Below, piece by piece: positions 25,892 to 34,094 of a stretch of DNA of 64,000 nucleotides (position 1 is its first letter; each line of letters opens with the position of its first letter). The translations under genes were made by a program, and so were the position numbers. Origin of the DNA: Kribbella jiaozuonensis (GTDB lineage: Bacteria; Actinomycetota; Actinomycetes; Propionibacteriales; Kribbellaceae); contig NZ_SZPZ01000008.1 in assembly GCF_005233875.1 (NCBI RefSeq), positions 46,167-110,166 of the forward strand. The letters are read 5' to 3'. The notes below the pieces were generated by a model that was given only the letters and a program-made list of their open reading frames with translations, was not told the DNA's origin and did not search any database.

Positions 25892-25929
25892 AGAGCCCCT
25901 GACCTGCGGAAACGCAGACCAGGGGCTCT
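25892..25929 (+). terminator. hairpin downstream of tRNA-Tyr
   Basis: Arms AGAGCCCCTG (25892-25901) and CAGGGGCTCT (25920-25929) are perfectly complementary, with an inner TGCG-GAAA-CGCA stem-loop. Twenty-seven bases of it (25900-25926) recur at 31488-31514. Confidence 0.7.
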
Positions 25930-25995
25930 CGTGTTGTGTCCGGTGGTGTCCGGCCGCGTCCGGTGATCTACGGCTGTCCTTGCCCTATTCCTGCC

Positions 25996-27079
25996 CTAGC
26001 TAGAGGCCTCCTCCAACGCCGTCGCTGCCATGAGGACCCGGAGGGCAGTCTGGGCCTGGCCCTCGATGCAGCCCGCGTAGACCTCCAAGACGACCTTTGG
26101 CGGAGTTGCCCGCCCACTCCGAGACCTGCGTTGCAGTCACGCCGCCGTTGAGTTGGAAGGTGATGCCGGCGTGCCGAAGGTCGTACGGCCGGGCCGCGAG
26201 CTTCTTGGCGACCTGATCGTCGGTCAGGACCTTGTGGCGAGCCTTGGCCCCCACTCGGCTCACGGTGTTGGGGTGCACCGGCTTGCAGTAGGCCACGGGG
26301 ACCGGGCGGCCGAAGCGTCCCGTGCGGGTGACGAACAGGTGGCCGTCCGGCCCAGCACCGAAGAGTTCGACGTGCCGCCTGAGCACCTGGACGAGTTCTG
26401 GATCCGCCGGAACTCGCCGGGTGGTGTTGTCGGGTCGGTGCTTGAGCGAACGCTCCTGTCGTACGGAGCCGTCATCGCTCCAGCGAGCGCCCGTCTGCTG
26501 TGTAGAGCCGTCGAGCAACAGCTCGCCCCAACCTTCATCCGGAAGGTCGATGAGATTGTCCAGGCTCAGGTGCCTGGCTTCTGCGGGCCGCATCATCGCG
26601 TAGTAGAGGCAGGCGAAGTACGCCTCCAGCCATGGGCAGAAATCACGGATCTCAGCCAGTAGCCGCTTGACGGTACTTCGGTTGGGCAGCTGACGCGGGT
26701 CGATTCGGACGCTGCTCCGCGGTGATTCCCACTGGATCGTGTCGAGCGGATTGGCAGGCAGCAGACCGAGCGGTACGGCGTACTGAATCGCCGCGTGCAA
26801 CGTCGCTCGCCGCCTGGTGATCGTCTTTGCTGCGGCCGGCTTCCCGTCGCTGCGGGTAGCTAGCTTGTCGAGCACACCGGACAGGACCTCGTTCTGTTCA
26901 AGGTCCGCCACGTCCAGTGTGTTTCCTTTCAGCCATTCGATAGCCGACTCGTACTCCGTTGGCGGGACAGCCTGCACGATCGGCACTCCATCCCGCGCGA
27001 CCTTGCTGAAAGCCCAGTTGTGCAACGCCTTCCGGATGTCTGCGTCCGTAGGCCGACCATTGCCGCGACCGAGTAACAT
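25996..27079 (-). pseudogene. tyrosine integrase, frameshifted and probably N-terminally shortened
   Basis: The frame encodes a phage-type site-specific recombinase: core-binding region (about residues 1-130), catalytic Arg in YYAMMRPAEARHLSL, and RPYDLRHAGITFQL with the Arg and His of box II. After SEWAGNSAK an A run at 26096-26098 (one A too many) shifts the frame. The lost -1 frame continues VVLEVYAGCIEGQAQ, which holds the catalytic Tyr, and stops at 25996. As read, the protein lacks the nucleophile. The N-terminus (MLLGRGNGRPTD) begins where the family usually has further residues upstream, and overlaps the divergent flavoprotein start. Confidence 0.85.
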
Positions 27080-27644
27080 CGTTGCATGCGGCGCACCCCT
27101 GGCGTCCCGGATTGAAGACGGTGTGCGCGCAGCGCGCGAGCGAGGCTGGCAGCCCTATGTCATCCCAACGGACGCTGCGCTTCCATGGCTTGAAGGGCAG
27201 GATCTAGCCGAGGTTTCAGTCGTCAGCGGCAACCGCGGTCCCGGCGAGCCTAAGCGCACGCCGAAAGCAGACGCGGTGGCTGTGGTGCCGACCACCTTCA
27301 ATACGCTCAACGCCTGGGCGAACGGCAGCGCCAACACGTATCCGCTCACGATCCTGTGCGCGGCACTCGGCTCTCGTACCCCCATCGCAGCAGTCCCGTT
27401 CGCCAAAGACGACCTAGCCGGCCACCCGGCCTGGCTAGCGTCGCTGGCTGTGCTCCGCTATGCGGGAGTGCGAGTGATCGATCCCCATGACGGCTCGGCC
27501 GCATCGCTCAAGCCTGTTGTATACGGCACAGGGGATCGAGTCGCCGACAACTTTCGATGGGACTGGGTTCTCCGCGAACTCGAACCTCTAACCCAGTATC
27601 CAGGCGATCAAGAAGTTCTTAAATTTACATTTCCCAAATGCTAA
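27060..27644 (+). CDS. flavoprotein-domain (DFP/CoaC-like) protein
   Basis: About 194 residues with the flavoprotein Rossmann pattern: NIVACGAPLASRIEDG, then VIPTDAALPWL, then AVVPTTFNTLNAWANGSANT. This resembles the FMN-binding fold of phosphopantothenoylcysteine decarboxylase, but the protein is not a full CoaBC. The start is uncertain; TTG at 27060 is the nearest in-frame start before the first strand and overlaps the integrase 5' end by 20 bases, hinting at a deletion that joined the two genes. Free-standing flavoproteins of this type occur on actinobacterial integrative elements; role unknown. Confidence 0.65.
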   Translation: MPRPSNIVACGAPLASRIEDGVRAARERGWQPYVIPTDAALPWLEGQDLAEVSVVSGNRGPGEPKRTPKADAVAVVPTTFNTLNAWANGSANTYPLTILCAALGSRTPIAAVPFAKDDLAGHPAWLASLAVLRYAGVRVIDPHDGSAASLKPVVYGTGDRVADNFRWDWVLRELEPLTQYPGDQEVLKFTFPKC

Positions 27645-30158
27645 TCACTCTCGGTGCTCCACAGTTGGTCGGCGGCCATAAAGATTGAGTACGGTCTCAG
27701 CCGAATCCCTGACAATTCGCGAACCATGCAAGTCGAATAGAGCACGCACCTCCTGCTCGCACCATAGGGTCTCGGGAGTGAGCGCCTGATCACGTCTTGC
27801 TGCTGCCAAACCCTCCAAAGCTCCAAGCGCCACAGCAAGACCCGGCCTGGCAAGTAGCGAAATGACGCGGTCGGCTACCGCGTTTCCTAGGGCCAAGTCT
27901 GGCAGCACACTGAGGTATGCCAGCCATTTAGAAACGTTGCGCATGACGCGAGGATCCTGATCGTGAGACAGCTGTATCAGGATGATTTCTGGCCATTCCA
28001 GCGCCGGTGCGCTGACCGCCGCGAAAAAGCAGGCCCGTGCAGCCTCGCTGCGTACTCTACTTTCTCTCGAACCAACGTCGCGCAGTGTTGCCATCTGCAT
28101 TTCTTCGGGTGTTGCGATATCGAACGCTAGATAGAAGCTCCGACACGCGGCGTCGAATTGCCCCTCTGGCAGTGCGAAAAACGTATGGTCTAAGTCATGG
28201 CCTGCCCACGGGATACTCTTCGAGGTCAACTCGGACTTAACTTCAGGAGGCAGTTTAAGTGGCCAAGCATGAGACATCAGGGCATCTAGTGCATCGAGCT
28301 TCCCGTCGTTTGGTAACGCAGGATCACTCAACGCGGCCGTTAGGCGAGGCCAAAGATCTGTTCTGCCCTGGGATGCAATGAGATAGGCCGCCATCGCGAA
28401 TGGCGACCAGGTATATCCCGTATAAACGCCATTTACAGCGTCTTGTCGCATGGAATCTAATGTGCTTCCGACCGTTTCGACGGCCTTGTCCAGATCTGCA
28501 CTCGATGGCGGTTCGCCAAGCAGGCCTTCTATCAATGCTGCGGTGTGCTCAAGCCCATCAAGTCTAGAAAGCACCTCTTTGGGCTTCGGGGCGTCAAGCG
28601 CTGCGTACACTCGAATGCAATCAATAGCAAGAACGTCTGGCGACTGACTTGCCACCTCAACGGTTTTGGCCCATTCCGCGCGAACATCCACTGAGACAGC
28701 CGGCCAATTGATTTTCGATGCCAACCTGGCCATGGCCGAAAATATCAATTGATCCGCTGCTGATCTCGGGAAGTCGACCAATTTTAGGGTCGAGGAAGCG
28801 ATGTACTCCATGTCAACTTTTCGATTTCCAGAAACGATCGCATTGGCGGTCTTGAGTGCCTTTTCAACGAGCGACCAGTCCGCCGCGCGTGACCCTTTGA
28901 CCCGACCGCTCGCGTTCTGGCTGGCATACCTGATTGCTAACCCTAGGCCGCGGTCACAGTGCAGCGTCGAAATCAGATCGGCCGCGAAGTCGATCAGAGC
29001 TAGATCCGCACTAGTAACAAATTCCTGGCTGTTTCGCGTATCGATTAGTTTCTCAGCCGCGAGCTTGATGGTGGCGAACGAGCCCTGAGCTCTTAGGTTG
29101 TCAAGGAACGGGCGGAGGTGATCCTCAGAATCTCCCTGCCTGAATAGCCGGATCGCCTCTTCGTACCACTCTAGGTAATTCGGCTCGCTTGACAGTCTGA
29201 CGGCAAACACGTTTCCCACTGTCTGGCGCAGCCGTGCCGTGCGAGCCATATTTCCCGTTAATTCAGCATTTAGCAGCGATGAGTACAGGAGCTGAAGCGC
29301 GGTGTCGCCACCTCCCAGGATAATGCCCTGTCTTCCCCTGGGTGAATACTTCTGTTTGAATATCTCATCGACGACTGTGGTCATCGCTGACAATGCATCT
29401 TGTACTGGGCGTGCAGCTGCATTCGGAAACGGAGCCCTCACGACTTCGGTCCACGATCGGTCGAGGTGATCTCCAGTATTTACGAGAAGGGACCGCGCAT
29501 TACTGGTCGTTAGTTCAGTCAGTCGACGCTGAGAAACAGCCGCATTCCAACTGATACCTCTAGATACTGCGAAATCGTCCCAGTCGTCGTCTAGATCGGC
29601 GAGAGTCTCAACTACCTTGCTCGCAAACGCGCGTGCTTCTGACTTACGACCGGACTGCAGGGATTGAAAAGCGCATTGTTGAAGTAGAATTCCGGTCGCC
29701 AGATTACGGGAAGAGGAGCCGCCGAGGGTACTATCCTGGATAGCTGAAGCGAGTTCTGCGAGCAAGCTGACGTAAGCGTCCGGCTTGTCGAGTTCGCTGC
29801 TCGAAATCGCCGCGAGAAGAGCAGCAGCCGCCCGTTGCCCCAATGCCAGCTCGTCATCTTCCGCCTCGGCGACCAAGCGGTTAAGACCATCCAGGATGCT
29901 TACGGATTCAAGAGCCTGCCGTGCGGCGTCTGGAATCGCATATCGCTCGATGGGGGTTCCAGGCTGGTTCTCTTGCCCGTCCTCTGAGAGGTCGCGATAG
30001 GTCGCATATTCTCGCCACTTGAACTGAACCACGAGAGCAAGTAACTCTGCGCCTTTCGCGCTGTCGCTTTTGAAGTTCGGATGTGGAGCAACGTCTCCGG
30101 GTGACAGGCAAGCTACGAGCCACTCGATGTGAAGGTCGCCGCTACTGCTCGTCATCAC
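27645..30158 (-). CDS. 837-aa helical (HEAT/TPR-like) protein of unknown function
   Basis: The protein is almost entirely predicted helix, rich in Ala/Leu/Ser, without signal peptide or membrane segment. Short helical units such as ALESVSILDGLNRLVAEAED and EAARACFFAAVSAPALEWPE look like HEAT or TPR-like repeats. No catalytic motif is recognisable. Base composition is roughly 50-55% G+C by eye, clearly below the flanks, indicating foreign origin. Its start (GTG 30158, or ATG 30155) overlaps the stop of the upstream membrane-protein gene, so the two are coupled. I infer a scaffold or sensor role in a two-protein system carried by the tRNA-Tyr element. Confidence 0.85.
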   Translation of the reverse strand: MMTSSSGDLHIEWLVACLSPGDVAPHPNFKSDSAKGAELLALVVQFKWREYATYRDLSEDGQENQPGTPIERYAIPDAARQALESVSILDGLNRLVAEAEDDELALGQRAAAALLAAISSSELDKPDAYVSLLAELASAIQDSTLGGSSSRNLATGILLQQCAFQSLQSGRKSEARAFASKVVETLADLDDDWDDFAVSRGISWNAAVSQRRLTELTTSNARSLLVNTGDHLDRSWTEVVRAPFPNAAARPVQDALSAMTTVVDEIFKQKYSPRGRQGIILGGGDTALQLLYSSLLNAELTGNMARTARLRQTVGNVFAVRLSSEPNYLEWYEEAIRLFRQGDSEDHLRPFLDNLRAQGSFATIKLAAEKLIDTRNSQEFVTSADLALIDFAADLISTLHCDRGLGLAIRYASQNASGRVKGSRAADWSLVEKALKTANAIVSGNRKVDMEYIASSTLKLVDFPRSAADQLIFSAMARLASKINWPAVSVDVRAEWAKTVEVASQSPDVLAIDCIRVYAALDAPKPKEVLSRLDGLEHTAALIEGLLGEPPSSADLDKAVETVGSTLDSMRQDAVNGVYTGYTWSPFAMAAYLIASQGRTDLWPRLTAALSDPALPNDGKLDALDALMSHAWPLKLPPEVKSELTSKSIPWAGHDLDHTFFALPEGQFDAACRSFYLAFDIATPEEMQMATLRDVGSRESRVRSEAARACFFAAVSAPALEWPEIILIQLSHDQDPRVMRNVSKWLAYLSVLPDLALGNAVADRVISLLARPGLAVALGALEGLAAARRDQALTPETLWCEQEVRALFDLHGSRIVRDSAETVLNLYGRRPTVEHRE

Positions 30159-31006
30159 TCAATCTCCCGGTCAGAGATGCGGGTATTCCGGGCCTGGTCT
30201 AAGAGGGCCTGCATATTTTCGACTTCAACTGTAAATAGCAAATTCGAGGAGAGGCTTGATTGAAATTCGTCTTCGGTGGCGCAGATGATGAACTGGGCGT
30301 CGTCTAGATCATAGCCCGCCGCCTGAAGGAGGCGGTGGCCGTCCTCGGTCGTTATCGGCTCGTCTGCGAAGTCCACGGCAGCCAAGATCAGAGGAGTTTC
30401 GGGATAGCTCTCCCTGGCACTTCTCATCTTGGCGAGCGTCCGCTTCTTGACCAGCGCCTGTTGAGCCGCGGAGAACGCAATCACGATCGCAGTGACGTTC
30501 GAAAGCTTCATGTTCTGCTCTTCAAGCCGAACGCATAGTGCGTCTGGGTTGACGGCCCTTGCTGTGGTCAGAAGTCTCTGACGCCACGAGCCGTCGAGAA
30601 ATGGGGACGCGTAGAACAGGACCACTGGCTGCGACCGTGGCTTCCTCTCGAGTTGCGGTTGCGCTAGCTCCTCAGCGGGTTGCGCCGCGCTGCTCATCGC
30701 CGGCGCGCCTGCGCCTTGCGAGAGCGCGACCGGCCCGTTGAAGGTCGAACCCTGCAGGTTAATCGTGGGTCCGGGGCCGCTGGTTACTTGGCCTCGATCG
30801 ACCCAGCGGCGTCCCAGGAGGATGAGTGCCGTCAGAGCGATCGTCGTGCCAGCTACGAACCACCACGAATGCTGCCGGACGTAGTCGAGCGGACCGGGCC
30901 ACTTATCCAGGCCAGCTGCCCTATCGAGCGCGAGGCCACCCACCTGGCCGACCCAAAGAAGACCGACGGCGACGACTGCCGCCCAGAGAGCTTCCCGTCG
31001 GCCCAC
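30155..31006 (-). CDS. membrane-anchored protein with a cytoplasmic alpha/beta domain, partner of the 837-aa protein
   Basis: The 283-aa protein has two N-terminal membrane helices (about residues 7-27 and 48-66). A glycine-rich strand motif GPGPTINLQGSTFNGPVALS (77-96) follows, of the kind seen in multidomain NTPase and immune-type proteins between an effector and a sensor, then a disordered linker to about 125. A C-terminal alpha/beta domain follows (SQPVVLFYASPFLDGSWRQR; VTAIVIAFSAAQQALVKKR; LILAAVDFADEP). GTG 31006 is preceded by GGAG. The last domain is not recognised; a TIR-like or receiver-like fold is possible but no catalytic residue is evident. Confidence 0.8.
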   Translation of the reverse strand: MGRREALWAAVVAVGLLWVGQVGGLALDRAAGLDKWPGPLDYVRQHSWWFVAGTTIALTALILLGRRWVDRGQVTSGPGPTINLQGSTFNGPVALSQGAGAPAMSSAAQPAEELAQPQLERKPRSQPVVLFYASPFLDGSWRQRLLTTARAVNPDALCVRLEEQNMKLSNVTAIVIAFSAAQQALVKKRTLAKMRSARESYPETPLILAAVDFADEPITTEDGHRLLQAAGYDLDDAQFIICATEDEFQSSLSSNLLFTVEVENMQALLDQARNTRISDREIE

Positions 31007-31406
31007 TTACGCTCCACAGATTCTTGTGGTGGGTGGCACTCACGGTGCCGTCGGGTAGGTAGCGTATCGGTTGAAGTGACCGAGATCACTCGCGACCCCG
31101 CCCTCATCGGGGTTCGGCTGCGAGGCCGGCCGGCTCTTGGCATCGGCCGAGCGATCTGGGCGACCGACGGGAAGCTCGCCTGACGGCGACCAGCCGGTCA
31201 CTTGGAGCCAACCATGCAGCTCCGTGCGTGTCCGCGGTTCCTGACGCTCGGCCGAAGGACTGACACACCTCGAACTGGCCAGGTCAACACTGATCACGGC
31301 GACGGGGGCATCGGACCTTGCAAGGAGGAGTAGGCGCGCCCTAGCCATGCCCTGAGGGTGGCAGGAAGGGGCATTTCTGCTGGTAAGAAGGCGTTTGTGG
31401 ACTGGG
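31007..31406. other. 400-base gene-poor end of the element
   Basis: This stretch lies between the membrane-protein gene and the right att repeat. It should contain the cargo operon promoter; a possible minus-strand -10 TACGCT lies near 31060-31065, without a convincing -35. A 102-aa minus-strand frame (31040-31348) exists but has no good ribosome binding site or motif. Nothing else is seen. Confidence 0.4.
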
Positions 31407-31456
31407 CTGTAAATCTGTCGGCGTATGCCTATGCAGGTTCGAACCCTGCACCCGCC
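31407..31456 (+). repeat. right attachment-site repeat (displaced tRNA-Tyr 3' half)
   Basis: The repeat is identical to 25830-25879 except for one transition. The 5' half of a tRNA is absent here, so this is a displaced 3' fragment and not a second tRNA gene. Confidence 0.9.
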
Positions 31457-31479
31457 GCCAGCTTCCAGCAAGCGTGACA

Positions 31480-31517
31480 ATGGCCCTTGACCTGCGGAAA
31501 CGCAGACCAGGGGCCAT
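31480..31517 (+). terminator. second tRNA-type terminator hairpin beside the right att repeat
   Basis: Arms ATGGCCCTTG and CAGGGGCCAT pair with one G-T wobble around the same TGCG-GAAA-CGCA inner loop as the tRNA-Tyr terminator. Twenty-seven bases are identical to 25900-25926. This suggests the native tRNA-Tyr 3' flank or that of an earlier element. Confidence 0.6.
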
Positions 31518-31560
31518 CGTCATGTATGGGTGTCAGTGTCCGGCTGTGTCCGCCCTCGTC

Positions 31561-31623
31561 CTGGCCATCGATGCAGCCCGCGTACACCTCTAACTGTATG
31601 TTGGGAAGCCACTGCTGCGTCAT
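31561..31623 (-). pseudogene. C-terminal remnant of a second tyrosine integrase
   Basis: The minus strand reads QLEVYAGCIDGQDE, matching the lost tail of the first integrase (VLEVYAGCIEGQAQ) including the catalytic Tyr. Thirty of 33 bases at 31561-31593 equal those at 26056-26088. Only about 20 residues remain; the rest of the gene is gone. It sits next to the right att repeat just as the first integrase sits next to the left one. Confidence 0.75.
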
Positions 31624-31634
31624 AGCGTAATGAA

Positions 31635-32576
31635 ATGGCAGGAGCAGACACAGGCAAGATGCCGAATGACCAGGTTCTGCGCTGGGCGGCCGAGGCGGTT
31701 GGTGGGACGAGCGTCGTTTCGGCCGAGGGCCTGACCCGCGGCGAGCACCGCCCTTCGGGCACGTTCCGGCTGGGGATCGAAGGACCGGCGGCCCGGACCA
31801 GGGACGTGATCTTGAAGGTCCCTGTCCGGGGATGGATCGCCGCCGCGTGGGTGATCACGAACGCACGCGCGCTTCAGCTGGCCGAGACTCATCGCCTGGC
31901 CGCGCCGCGGCTGATCGCTTCGGATCTCGACGGGAAGGCGAGCGGAACCGTCGCCACCCTGGAGACCTTCCTGCCCGGCAGTGCCGGTCTCTCGCCGACG
32001 GTTTCGGTCGCCCGCCTCCGCGAAGCGGGAGCGGCCCTTGCCAGGGTCCACGCCTTCAGGCTGGATCCGCAGGACCACCTGCCATACCGGCCCCGGCCGT
32101 GCGCCGTCGACGACCGCGCCGATGAACGCCGGCGGGGCCTGATGCCGACCACACCTTTGCTGCAGCAGGCCGACGAGCGGGTCAGGTCGCACGGGATGCC
32201 GGCAGTCGCGTCGGTGTTCGTGCATGGTGACGCCTGGGGCGGCAACATGCTGTGGGAGGGTGACCGTTGCGTTGCGCTGATCGACTGGAATACAGCCGGG
32301 GCTGGTAATCCGGGCGTCGATCTCGGCAGCCTGCGGATGCAGATGACCCTTCAGTACGGCCAGGACGCGCCGTCCCATGTGTTGGAGGGCTGGGAGCGGC
32401 AGGCGGGCCGGGAGGCAGTCGGCGTGCCCTATTGGGATGCCGTGGCCGCGCTGAACACGCCGACGGTGATGGACGGTTGGGCGGGATTCGCCGACGACGG
32501 TAGCCTCCTGGGCGCCGCTGCCGTCACCGAAAGGCGCGACGCTTTCCTTCGCACCGCTCTCAGCCAGTGGTCATAA
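31635..32576 (+). CDS. phosphotransferase (APH/choline kinase fold)
   Basis: The 313-aa kinase-like protein has the catalytic loop VFVHGDAWGGNMLWEGDRC followed by VALIDWNTAGAGNPGVDLG (Mg-binding Asp) and an N-lobe ILKVPV lysine strand. Substrate unknown; sugar, aminoglycoside or homoserine-type kinases share the fold. It begins 12 bases after the integrase remnant and has normal host base composition, so it may mark the resumption of host DNA or belong to an older element. Confidence 0.83.
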   Translation: MAGADTGKMPNDQVLRWAAEAVGGTSVVSAEGLTRGEHRPSGTFRLGIEGPAARTRDVILKVPVRGWIAAAWVITNARALQLAETHRLAAPRLIASDLDGKASGTVATLETFLPGSAGLSPTVSVARLREAGAALARVHAFRLDPQDHLPYRPRPCAVDDRADERRRGLMPTTPLLQQADERVRSHGMPAVASVFVHGDAWGGNMLWEGDRCVALIDWNTAGAGNPGVDLGSLRMQMTLQYGQDAPSHVLEGWERQAGREAVGVPYWDAVAALNTPTVMDGWAGFADDGSLLGAAAVTERRDAFLRTALSQWS

Positions 32577-32689
32577 AGGTCGCTCGCTCACCTGTGGTGG
32601 TTGGGTTGGGTGGCTGGCTCACCGCCTGTGGTTGGGGTGGTGGGGATACTGGTGGTGCGGCTGGATTGGTCGTGTTGGAGGAGTTGGGT

Positions 32690-32965
32690 ATGAGCCTCAT
32701 CGGTGACCTTATTGGGTATGTCTTGTCGGCGTTCATCCTCTTGTTGATTGTGCGGATGGTGTTGGACTGGACAGGGGTGTTGGCCAACGGCCCGCAGTGG
32801 GCTGGGCGGTTGCGGGCGGTTACGCATGCTTGGACCGAGCCGGTGATTGCGCCGGTGCGGCGGCGGTTGCGGCCGGTGCGGGCCGGGGGGTTTGCGCTTG
32901 ATCTGGCGTTTACGGCGGTGTTCTTCGCGGCGCTGATCTTGCGGTCGATCGCGTTCAGCTTGTAG
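32690..32965 (+). CDS. YggT-family membrane protein
   Basis: The 91-aa protein has two membrane helices (about residues 5-27 and 68-88) around the YggT motif LRAVTHAWTEPVIAPVRRRL. A GGAGGAG site lies six bases before ATG 32690; the longer upstream frame is not supported. In many bacteria YggT genes sit beside division genes such as sepF; here it stands alone. Confidence 0.88.
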   Translation: MSLIGDLIGYVLSAFILLLIVRMVLDWTGVLANGPQWAGRLRAVTHAWTEPVIAPVRRRLRPVRAGGFALDLAFTAVFFAALILRSIAFSL

Positions 32966-32995
32966 GAGCGGCTTTGTAGAAACTTTTGCTGGTTG

Positions 32996-33021
32996 TGTCG
33001 GAATCGGGTCTTGGTGTTCGT
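32996..33021 (+). promoter_or_regulatory. candidate ECF-type promoter TGTCGG-N17-CGT
   Basis: TGTCGG at 32996-33001 and CGT at 33019-33021 are 17 bases apart, the same arrangement as upstream of the ECF42-linked DGPF gene at 7655. This links this distant gene to that sigma factor. Confidence 0.45.
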
Positions 33022-33069
33022 AGCGTGGGTGGAGGCGGGCGTGGGGTCCGCCCTAGCTAAGGAGCAGGC

Positions 33070-33411
33070 ATGCCTGAGTACCTCATGTACTTCAACCAGC
33101 AGTGGGTGGGTGACCACACCGAGGAGTGGTTCCGCGGGCGCGGGCCGCTGGCCAAGGCGGTTGTGGAGGACATGAAGACGGCCGGGGTGTACGTGTTCGC
33201 CGGGGGACTGGAAGAGGAGGACGGCCCGATCTACGCGGCCGACCCGACCAGTGGCGAGGTGCTGATCACCGACGGGCCGTACGTCGAGTCCAAGGAGTTC
33301 CTGGGCGGGTTCGCCGTGGTCGACGTGCCCGACGACGAGACCGCCAAGATGTGGGCGGGCAAGGTCGCGGAGGCCTGCGGTTGGCCCCACGAAGTACGCC
33401 GCTTCAAGTAG
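33070..33411 (+). CDS. YCII-related DGPF-domain protein (second copy)
   Basis: The 113-aa protein carries the signature VLITDGPYVESKEFLGGFAV, with Tyr in place of Phe, and is a clear paralogue of the protein at 7655. AAGGAG precedes the ATG. It is monocistronic here, with no sigma gene beside it. Confidence 0.9.
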   Translation: MPEYLMYFNQQWVGDHTEEWFRGRGPLAKAVVEDMKTAGVYVFAGGLEEEDGPIYAADPTSGEVLITDGPYVESKEFLGGFAVVDVPDDETAKMWAGKVAEACGWPHEVRRFK

Positions 33412-33417
33412 CCGAGG

Positions 33418-33924
33418 TTAGCGACCGTCGATCGGGACGGCTTCGTACGCCGGGATGAGTTCGCTCATGCGGGCGTCGGAGTCGCACCGGCCGCCGCCGG
33501 CGAGGTGGGAGGCCAGGTCCTCTAGGTGGATCTGGAGGCCGGCGGCGAACGCGGCGATCCAGTCCAGGCGGAGGCCGCGTTGCTCGAGCACGAGGATGGT
33601 GTCGTCCCCGTCGGCGGTCAGGACAGCATCGACGACCTGCTCGTTCGAGGCCTGCGCGCCCTTGTTCGCCACCGTGAAGTGGCGCGGTGGCTCGCAGGCC
33701 TCGACCCGGCCGGTGACGTTCGCACCGCTGGAGAAGAAGTGCGCCTGGTAGCTGCCGCCAAGCTCGAGGTCACCCTCGAAGTCGCCCAGCCACTGGGCCA
33801 GCCGGCTGGGATCGGTGAAGGCCGACCACAGATCGTCGATGCCGGCGCGGAACCGGTTCTCGATGTGCACGATTCCCTGACCGTCCGCTGAACGCAGACT
33901 TCCCAAAACCTCAGTATTGGCCAC
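33418..33924 (-). CDS. SRPBCC/AHSA1-domain protein
   Basis: About 168 residues of START-like fold: IVHIENRFRAGIDDLWSAFT, then PSRLAQWLGDFEGDLELGGS, ending with a long helix. Such Aha1-like proteins bind hydrophobic ligands or act in stress responses. GTG 33924 gives the family-like N-terminus; a proline-rich extension to ATG 34017 is possible but unusual. It converges with the DGPF gene, leaving only six bases between stops. Confidence 0.78.
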   Translation of the reverse strand: MANTEVLGSLRSADGQGIVHIENRFRAGIDDLWSAFTDPSRLAQWLGDFEGDLELGGSYQAHFFSSGANVTGRVEACEPPRHFTVANKGAQASNEQVVDAVLTADGDDTILVLEQRGLRLDWIAAFAAGLQIHLEDLASHLAGGGRCDSDARMSELIPAYEAVPIDGR

Positions 33925-34094
33925 CGGTACAGACTGCCGACTTCGCGGCGGCGGCGGAAGTACCAGCGCGTGGTCGAGCGGTAACTGGCCTACATGTTGA
34001 CCTGATGGCGTCGTCAACGGTTAACCGAACCGTTGTCGAGCAGGTGAAGAGTGGCAGCTCCTGCCATCGCGCCTTCAGAAAGCACAGGTCAACG

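Larger units (their letters stand above)
25830..31456. mobile_element. 5.6-kb integrated element at tRNA-Tyr
   Basis: The element is bounded by 50-bp direct repeats of the tRNA-Tyr 3' half. From left to right it has a tRNA terminator-like hairpin, a frameshifted tyrosine integrase reading toward the tRNA, a flavoprotein gene, and a two-gene cargo operon of lower G+C content than the flanks. No replication or conjugation gene is seen, so it is a satellite-like or decayed integrative element, probably immobile by itself. Confidence 0.82.

Noticed and set aside
31040..31348. Possible 102-aa minus-strand gene at the element's right end
   Set aside because: No good ribosome binding site, no recognisable motif, and composition like random high-G+C sequence; kept only as a comment.
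31407..31456. Second tRNA-Tyr gene
   Set aside because: Only the 3' half is present; no 5' acceptor strand or D-arm precedes it.
31341..31523. Minus-strand frame reading RRVQGSNLHRHTP across the right att repeat
   Set aside because: This phrase is simply the reverse translation of the tRNA-Tyr 3' half, a well-known spurious product.
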